Shown: one piece after another, positions 7,979 through 12,183 of the stretch | Layout of the letters: the number at the start of each line of letters is the position of its first letter | Numbering within the stretch: the stretch's first letter is position 1 | Origin: Spirochaetota bacterium | Lineage (GTDB): Bacteria; Spirochaetota; UBA4802; JAFGJZ01 | Reading direction: 5' to 3' | Length of the DNA stretch: 12,183 nt | Assembly: GCA_022704645.1 (NCBI GenBank) | Contig: JAKJGA010000041.1 | Location: 1 to 12,183, forward strand | Program-made: the position numbers and the translations under genes | The notes under the pieces: model-generated | The model's database searches: none | What the model was told of the DNA's origin: nothing | What the model saw: only the letters and a program-made list of their open reading frames with translations

Positions 7979-8257
7979 TTGGAGTGGGAAAAACTGCTAA
8001 GGAACTCCGTTCAGGACGGAAAAATTAAAGAATTGTATCTCAGGAAAATTCCTGTATTAAAAAATTGTGAAAATTGGAAAAACGTTGAACCTTTAGGATA
8101 TGTTGACCACAAGGGTAAATATGCAATCTACAAGGGGATGCTCGTAAAACTAAAAGACAATCTGTTTTTTGTTAATGAAAAAACAATCGAAGCGCTAAGT
8201 CAGTATATCAACTGGAAAAAGACCAACAAAATAACAGTTTATACTGATGAACAATGA
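7979..8257 (+). CDS. Small hypothetical protein (92 residues), TTG start
   Basis: The function is unknown. The protein is lysine-rich, soluble, and without a signal peptide or membrane segment. After an N-terminal helix (MEWEKLLRNSVQDGKI) the sequence looks beta-rich, with LGYVDHKGKYAIYKGMLVKL and LFFVNEKTIEALSQYINWKK, possibly a small barrel or wHTH-like unit. It follows the receiver-like/coiled-coil gene by 4 bases, so the two are likely co-transcribed and may act together. It is convergent with the XPB-N-like gene, with 5 bases between stops. The in-frame length, a reasonable ribosome site and codon use like its neighbours argue that it is real. The TTG start is the weakest point. Confidence 0.6.
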   Translation: MEWEKLLRNSVQDGKIKELYLRKIPVLKNCENWKNVEPLGYVDHKGKYAIYKGMLVKLKDNLFFVNEKTIEALSQYINWKKTNKITVYTDEQ

Positions 8258-8265
8258 TTAAATCA
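8255..8265. other. Convergent stop codons forming an 11-base palindrome
   Basis: TGATT-A-AATCA contains the + strand stop TGA (8255-8257) at one end and the - strand stop (TCA as written, 8263-8265) at the other. The stem is too short and AT-rich to be a convincing terminator. It marks how tightly the two genes abut. Confidence 0.45.
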
Positions 8266-10086
8266 CATTTCACCGCTTTCGTCATTCATGAGAGTGATGA
8301 CAGCTTTGTGCTTTTCTGCCAGCTTAATCACTTCATCGAGAGCGCTCTTCTTAATTATAGCATAATTATCAGATATCTGCTTAAACTGGTTTGTTTCAAA
8401 AAAATGATTATTAAGTTCTTCAAGAAAATCAGTTCTATTAGTATGCACTACATGAACAAGTGAAATATCAATCTTATGTGTTTGGTTGACCCATTCTTTA
8501 AGCAAAAAAGCCAGATTCTGAGGAAGCGGATTCTGCGTAAGCATTTCAAGCTTAGCTGAAAAAACATCAGGTTCCATTCCTCTTTTATATGCTTTTATTA
8601 TCGAATCTTTTGTAATCTTTGCATTTATGATAACATCATTTTTCAGCAATTCGGAATATGCAACTATCAGATAGATTGCTTCAAGTTTGACGGTATCTTT
8701 CGGAACAATAAGTGAAAAATCAGGATTAATATAAAGACTCTTAACTTCCGGCTCAGTTTTCTGTTTTCCGGTAATCTTTTCGTATATTGGACTGAGAATT
8801 ATTTCACCGCCGCTGACCTCAACAAGCCCCAGAAGCAGAAGAAAACGGAAAGTATTAATGAAGCTTTCTGTAATTATCTGACGAGATTCATTTAAACGGT
8901 TCAGGAAATTGGGACTGACAGTCACAGAACTTGCAAAAAAATGCGTTTTCATATGAGATATGTTTACTGAAGAATTGCGGATCAAAGCATTGATGAATGA
9001 CTCAAGTTCGGATTTTCCAGGCGTCTTAAAAGGCGGTGAAAAAACAGTGTTACATTCAAACCGGTCTTTCTGCTTGGTTATTATCTTTTTAACCAGTTTA
9101 TCAGGGGAAATAATATCATCGCTGACTGAAGACAAATCCGCAAAAACTGCATCTTTTCTGAGAGATATTATTCTCAGCATATCCATCAAATACAATGAAA
9201 GCTGACTGGATTCATCTATGCTGAGCTGCTGGCCGTTCCAGTCTGTCAGAGAATAAGACGCCTCTGAAAGTCTTTTCCGGTCAACTTTTCTAAAATCACC
9301 CTGCTGTGTCAGATAAAGTCCATATGTAGAAATTATATCAAATGAACGCAGGATATTGTTTATTGCAAGATATCCGTTTGATGCGGTAAATGATCTTTTT
9401 TCACCGGCCTTAGCGTGAAAATATGAGAAAAACTTTTCTCTCAGAATTATTGCAGTGGAATACGGAAAATCCAGTATTGATATAATATCAATACATCCGG
9501 AATCACGAAGTTCAAAAAGCTCAGAAGTCAGCTTCTTCGATGAAGATTCTTCATATGCTTCCTGAAGTGTAATTATTCCTCCGAAAGAATAAACTGACTC
9601 TAAAAATTTGATTTTTTCTTTTGATAATCCCGGGCTTATTTTTTTCTCAGGATTTGCTTCAGAGTACTCAATCAAACTTTTGAGTTTATCAACTACGGAC
9701 TGTTTATTTTGAGGTATAATAACATCTGAAACAGGTTTATAAACATGGAGCTTATCAAGTTTGTTATTTAAATGTTTTCTATTTTTAAAAATGTAAACAA
9801 GTGCAAAATTTTTAAGGGATTCTATTGAAGATTCTATCTGATCGGATTTGAGATGACTGGCTTTTTCGAGTTCGCTTATAGTTACACCATCATCTCCGTT
9901 TGCAATTACGGAGAAAACGTGAAGATCCCTCTCTGATAATGAAGATAAAAGCTTATCAACGCCCTCAAGAGTACCCAACTTTGCCGCAATTGTATTAGGG
10001 GCTTTTGATGTAATTTCAAGCCTAGCGATAAGCTCGGCTAAAGCATCTCCAGCAAGCGACTCTATCCCCTTTTTTAACTTTTCCAT
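8263..10086 (-). CDS. XPB/Ssl2 N-terminal-like (Helicase_C_3) protein without helicase motor
   Basis: This 607-residue cytoplasmic protein carries near its C-terminus (about 450-560) the pattern typical of the domain found at the N-terminus of XPB/Ssl2 helicases (Pfam Helicase_C_3). The landmarks are LYINPDFSLIVP, a helical segment, ITKDSIIKAYKRGM, LEMLTQNPLPQNLAFLLKEW, then a strand and helix. Upstream, residues about 50-100 and 160-200 look like winged-helix units (SERDLHVFSVIANGDDGVTI). No Walker A, DEAD/DEAH-type box or other motor motif is visible, so it is not itself a helicase. In XPB this domain contributes to DNA-damage recognition, so a DNA-binding or helicase-partner role is plausible but inferred. 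ATG 10086 is chosen over a GTG at 10155; neither has a strong ribosome site. No helicase gene lies in this window. Confidence 0.72.
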   Translation of the reverse strand: MEKLKKGIESLAGDALAELIARLEITSKAPNTIAAKLGTLEGVDKLLSSLSERDLHVFSVIANGDDGVTISELEKASHLKSDQIESSIESLKNFALVYIFKNRKHLNNKLDKLHVYKPVSDVIIPQNKQSVVDKLKSLIEYSEANPEKKISPGLSKEKIKFLESVYSFGGIITLQEAYEESSSKKLTSELFELRDSGCIDIISILDFPYSTAIILREKFFSYFHAKAGEKRSFTASNGYLAINNILRSFDIISTYGLYLTQQGDFRKVDRKRLSEASYSLTDWNGQQLSIDESSQLSLYLMDMLRIISLRKDAVFADLSSVSDDIISPDKLVKKIITKQKDRFECNTVFSPPFKTPGKSELESFINALIRNSSVNISHMKTHFFASSVTVSPNFLNRLNESRQIITESFINTFRFLLLLGLVEVSGGEIILSPIYEKITGKQKTEPEVKSLYINPDFSLIVPKDTVKLEAIYLIVAYSELLKNDVIINAKITKDSIIKAYKRGMEPDVFSAKLEMLTQNPLPQNLAFLLKEWVNQTHKIDISLVHVVHTNRTDFLEELNNHFFETNQFKQISDNYAIIKKSALDEVIKLAEKHKAVITLMNDESGEM

Positions 10087-10217
10087 CTTAAAAAATTGTG
10101 GACAGTTGTTAAGCTGCCAATTAGATATTGGGTTACTAATATAATAAAATTCCACAAAATCAAGAAAAATAATTATTTTATCGCAAATTTTCTTGTTTTT
10201 GTCTGCTGGCGGGTGAA
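10087..10217 (+). promoter_or_regulatory. Divergent intergenic region with a TATAAT box toward lepB
   Basis: This 131-base gap lies between the divergent XPB-N-like and signal peptidase genes. A perfect TATAAT occurs at 10140-10145 on the + strand, which would give a leader of about 65 bases before ATG 10218. No recognisable -35 box sits 16-18 bases upstream, so the call rests on the -10 alone. GGCGGGTGA at 10208-10216 is a good ribosome site for the signal peptidase. Nothing else is seen. Confidence 0.35.
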
Positions 10218-11303
10218 ATGTTCAGAAATGCCGAGATAAAATCCGAAATAGTTGATTTGCGATTAGAATTTCAACTTAAATATGCTGTAAAAAAAATATT
10301 TATCTGCATTTTTGTATCTCTTTTCGTTTTTTACTCCTTCATTTTCATTCCTGCTGCCTCACCGGTAATCATCACAGCCCGTTTGCCAATCTATTTTCTA
10401 TGCTCATTACTCACAACATACTGGATATTTAAATCCATTTACCTCATATTATGGACGATTAGTAATAAAAAATTTGCTATAATAGTCGAAGGCTCTATTT
10501 TTCGTATAGAAAATACAAGAAAGACTGACTCATGCAGTATCAGCGATATTCAATCAATCAAATTCATTTTCCGCAGCTTTCTTTATGTAAAAACAGCGGA
10601 AAACCGCTACTTGATTCCTTTATACGCTTTTACACCGATAAATTACGAAACTTTTCACCATTCTTTTGAAAAAACAATTCTTCCCGGTGACAGACTTCTT
10701 AATCTCGCTTATGACCTTGCTGAATCGGTATTCATAGCTCTGGTAATAGCTTTTCATGTTATGCAGTTTTTTATCGGAAAATTTTACATTCCCACTTCAT
10801 CAATGAGAGAAACGCTGATTGAAGGAGATTATATTTTTGCCGAAAAAATCTCCTACGGACTGAACATACCTAAATTATTTTTCATGGATTCCCCGAAAAA
10901 AATAAAACCTTTTTTATTTCCCGAAATAGAGCGCGGAGATGTTGTAATATTCCGCCCACTTTCTCCAGGTGATGAAAAAAGAGAATATGTCAAACGCTGT
11001 ATTGCAGTTGAGGGAGATAAAATCGAAATAAAAGATGACTCAGTCTTTCTTAACGGGGAAAAACTTGATGAACCTTACGCAAACGGGAAGACTAACTATG
11101 ATATTTACGAGACCGGGAAAATTGACGGAATTGTACCAAAAGGAATGATTCTTCTTCTTGGAGACAATAGGGAAGATTCTCAGGATTCACGTTACTTCGG
11201 CTATGTCCCAGTCGAAAGAATAGAAGGAAGAGCATTTCTCCTTTTCTGGAATTCGGAAAATATCAAAAATATGGATTTCACAAGAATAGGTCTGATCCGC
11301 TGA
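10218..11303 (+). CDS. lepB: Signal peptidase I with N-terminal membrane/PH-like extension
   Basis: This membrane protease of 361 residues removes signal peptides from exported proteins. The catalytic Ser195 lies in IPTSSMRETL, the general-base Lys259 in EYVKRCIAVEGD, and the LLGDNREDSQDSRYFG box at 312-327 is intact. A membrane helix at about 168-186 precedes the serine, as usual. Unusual is the first 165 residues: two membrane segments (about 27-47 and 55-80), then a beta-rich stretch (about 86-150, FAIIVEGSIFRIENT then YLIPLYAFTP) resembling small bacterial PH-like or YcxB-like modules. The catalytic region also has an insertion around residues 214-236. The ribosome site GGCGGGTGA supports ATG 10218. 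The stop overlaps the start of the PBP gene as TGATG. Confidence 0.92.
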   Translation: MFRNAEIKSEIVDLRLEFQLKYAVKKIFICIFVSLFVFYSFIFIPAASPVIITARLPIYFLCSLLTTYWIFKSIYLILWTISNKKFAIIVEGSIFRIENTRKTDSCSISDIQSIKFIFRSFLYVKTAENRYLIPLYAFTPINYETFHHSFEKTILPGDRLLNLAYDLAESVFIALVIAFHVMQFFIGKFYIPTSSMRETLIEGDYIFAEKISYGLNIPKLFFMDSPKKIKPFLFPEIERGDVVIFRPLSPGDEKREYVKRCIAVEGDKIEIKDDSVFLNGEKLDEPYANGKTNYDIYETGKIDGIVPKGMILLLGDNREDSQDSRYFGYVPVERIEGRAFLLFWNSENIKNMDFTRIGLIR

Positions 11304-12183
11304 TGGAAGGCAAACATTTCAAGAGAAGAATTGCGATCACAGGTATTATTGTATTTATTGCTGCTGTTGTTATTTCAGCAAAAGTTATTTTTGTTTCTTT
11401 TGACAGCAGAATTTCAATAAAGCAAAACAATAACCGTCTCATAAAACGAGGTTATATTAAAGATTCTAATGGAGATTATATCGCAATATCAGTTCCGGGA
11501 TTTTCCGTTTTTGCAAATCCGGAAGAAATAGAGTCATCCGAAAAAACAGCTGCCGAACTTTCATCAATTTTATCAGAATCAAAAAATATAATATCCGAAA
11601 AAATCAGCCGAAAAAAAAAGTTTATCTGGCTCAAAAGAAATATATCAAAATATGAAGCAGAGAACATTAGATCTGCCAAACTAAAAGGTATATATATACT
11701 GGAAGAAGATGTCAGAAAATATCCTTACTCTAATCTTTTTTCACATATCACTGGTTTTTGCTCTCTTGAAAATAATGGTATTGAAGGTCTGGAATACAGT
11801 TATAACGATCTTTTAAACGGACAGGATAAAAACAATTCCAGTTCCGGTCTCTTTGACAAATACGGATCATCAATAGTTCTATCAATTGACAGATACATTC
11901 AAAATAGAGCTTACAGAGCTCTTGAAAATTCAGTAACCTCAAAAAATGCCAAATCCGGTACAATTACGGTAATTGAAGTAAAAACAGGCAGAATACTTGC
12001 AATTGCGAAGTATCCGTCTTTTGATCCGAACAATTTTTCACTTTCATCCGAAGACGAAAGAAGATTTTTCGCAATAACGGATTCATTTGAACCGGGTTCC
12101 GTCATGAAAGCTTTTTCCGCTTCTGCTTGGATAGAAAACACAAAAAACATTAAACAAAGATTCAACTGCACAGGCGCAGTAAA
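11303..12183 (+). CDS. Penicillin-binding protein, PBP2/FtsI-type transpeptidase, 3' end outside window
   Basis: This gene starts at ATG 11303, sharing one base with the signal peptidase stop (TGATG), and runs off the right edge after 293 complete codons. The product has a short cytoplasmic N-terminus, one membrane helix (about 10-31), then the class B PBP start motif KRGYIKDSNGDYIA (48-61) that opens the pedestal domain. Two family landmarks, NNGIEGLEYSYNDLLNG (157-173) and SIVLSIDRYIQ (190-200), precede the transpeptidase domain. The catalytic SxxK is present as EPGSVMKAF with Ser266 and Lys269. The SxN and KTG motifs would lie beyond the window. It should cross-link peptidoglycan in the periplasm; whether it is the division (FtsI) or elongation (PBP2) enzyme cannot be settled from this part. 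Weak ribosome-site pairing suggests translation coupled to lepB. Confidence 0.88.
   Translation, partial: MEGKHFKRRIAITGIIVFIAAVVISAKVIFVSFDSRISIKQNNNRLIKRGYIKDSNGDYIAISVPGFSVFANPEEIESSEKTAAELSSILSESKNIISEKISRKKKFIWLKRNISKYEAENIRSAKLKGIYILEEDVRKYPYSNLFSHITGFCSLENNGIEGLEYSYNDLLNGQDKNNSSSGLFDKYGSSIVLSIDRYIQNRAYRALENSVTSKNAKSGTITVIEVKTGRILAIAKYPSFDPNNFSLSSEDERRFFAITDSFEPGSVMKAFSASAWIENTKNIKQRFNCTGAV

Noticed and set aside
8254..8463. Open frame of 69 codons on the + strand
   Set aside because: It lies entirely antisense to the end of the XPB-N-like gene, which has clear protein-family signals; treated as a shadow.

Overview
The window is an AT-rich, densely packed bacterial chromosome segment, most likely from a spirochaete (Spirochaetota). 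That assignment is inferred from gene content. The pointers are a periplasmic-sensor class III cyclase paired with a FecR/PEGA/PQQ envelope protein, a stand-alone protein resembling the N-terminal domain of XPB helicases, and a Bpt-type aminoacyl transferase. No rRNA, tRNA, CRISPR array, insertion sequence or phage gene is visible.

Layout. (1) Positions 1-4661, + strand: the 3' part of a Cache-HAMP-adenylate cyclase gene, then after 8 bases a 1017-residue membrane-anchored protein with FecR, four Ig/Fn3-like modules, PEGA and a PQQ-type propeller. (2) Positions 4658-6960, - strand: transcribed from right to left are an MltD-like lytic transglycosylase, a decayed C-terminal fragment of what looks like a GH5 cellulase, a DUF3783-type protein and a Bpt leucyltransferase. 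(3) Positions 7117-8257, + strand: a degenerate receiver-like plus coiled-coil protein and a 92-residue protein of unknown function. (4) Positions 8263-10086, - strand: the XPB-N-terminal-like protein without helicase motor motifs. (5) Positions 10218-12183, + strand: a signal peptidase I with an unusual N-terminal extension, overlapping by one base the start of a PBP2/FtsI-type transpeptidase that runs off the window.

How the genes may work together. Much of the window concerns the cell envelope: sensing (Cache cyclase and its FecR/PQQ partner), peptidoglycan cleavage (transglycosylase), peptidoglycan cross-linking (PBP) and protein export (signal peptidase). The cyclase/FecR pair and the signal peptidase/PBP pair look like true operons. 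DUF3783/Bpt overlap by 8 bases and are probably translationally coupled. Both convergent junctions are extremely tight: one TTAA serves as stop codon on both strands at 4658-4661, and the two stops at 8255-8265 form the arms of a small palindrome. Neither junction has room for an ordinary intergenic terminator.

The main points not obvious from simple gene calling are the glycoside-hydrolase remnant at 5773-6009, the incomplete PBP gene at the right edge, the left-edge truncation of the cyclase gene, and several corrected starts. I do not see a clearly new defence or mobile system. The most unusual items are domain architectures: FecR-Ig-PEGA-PQQ beside a cyclase, and the extended signal peptidase.
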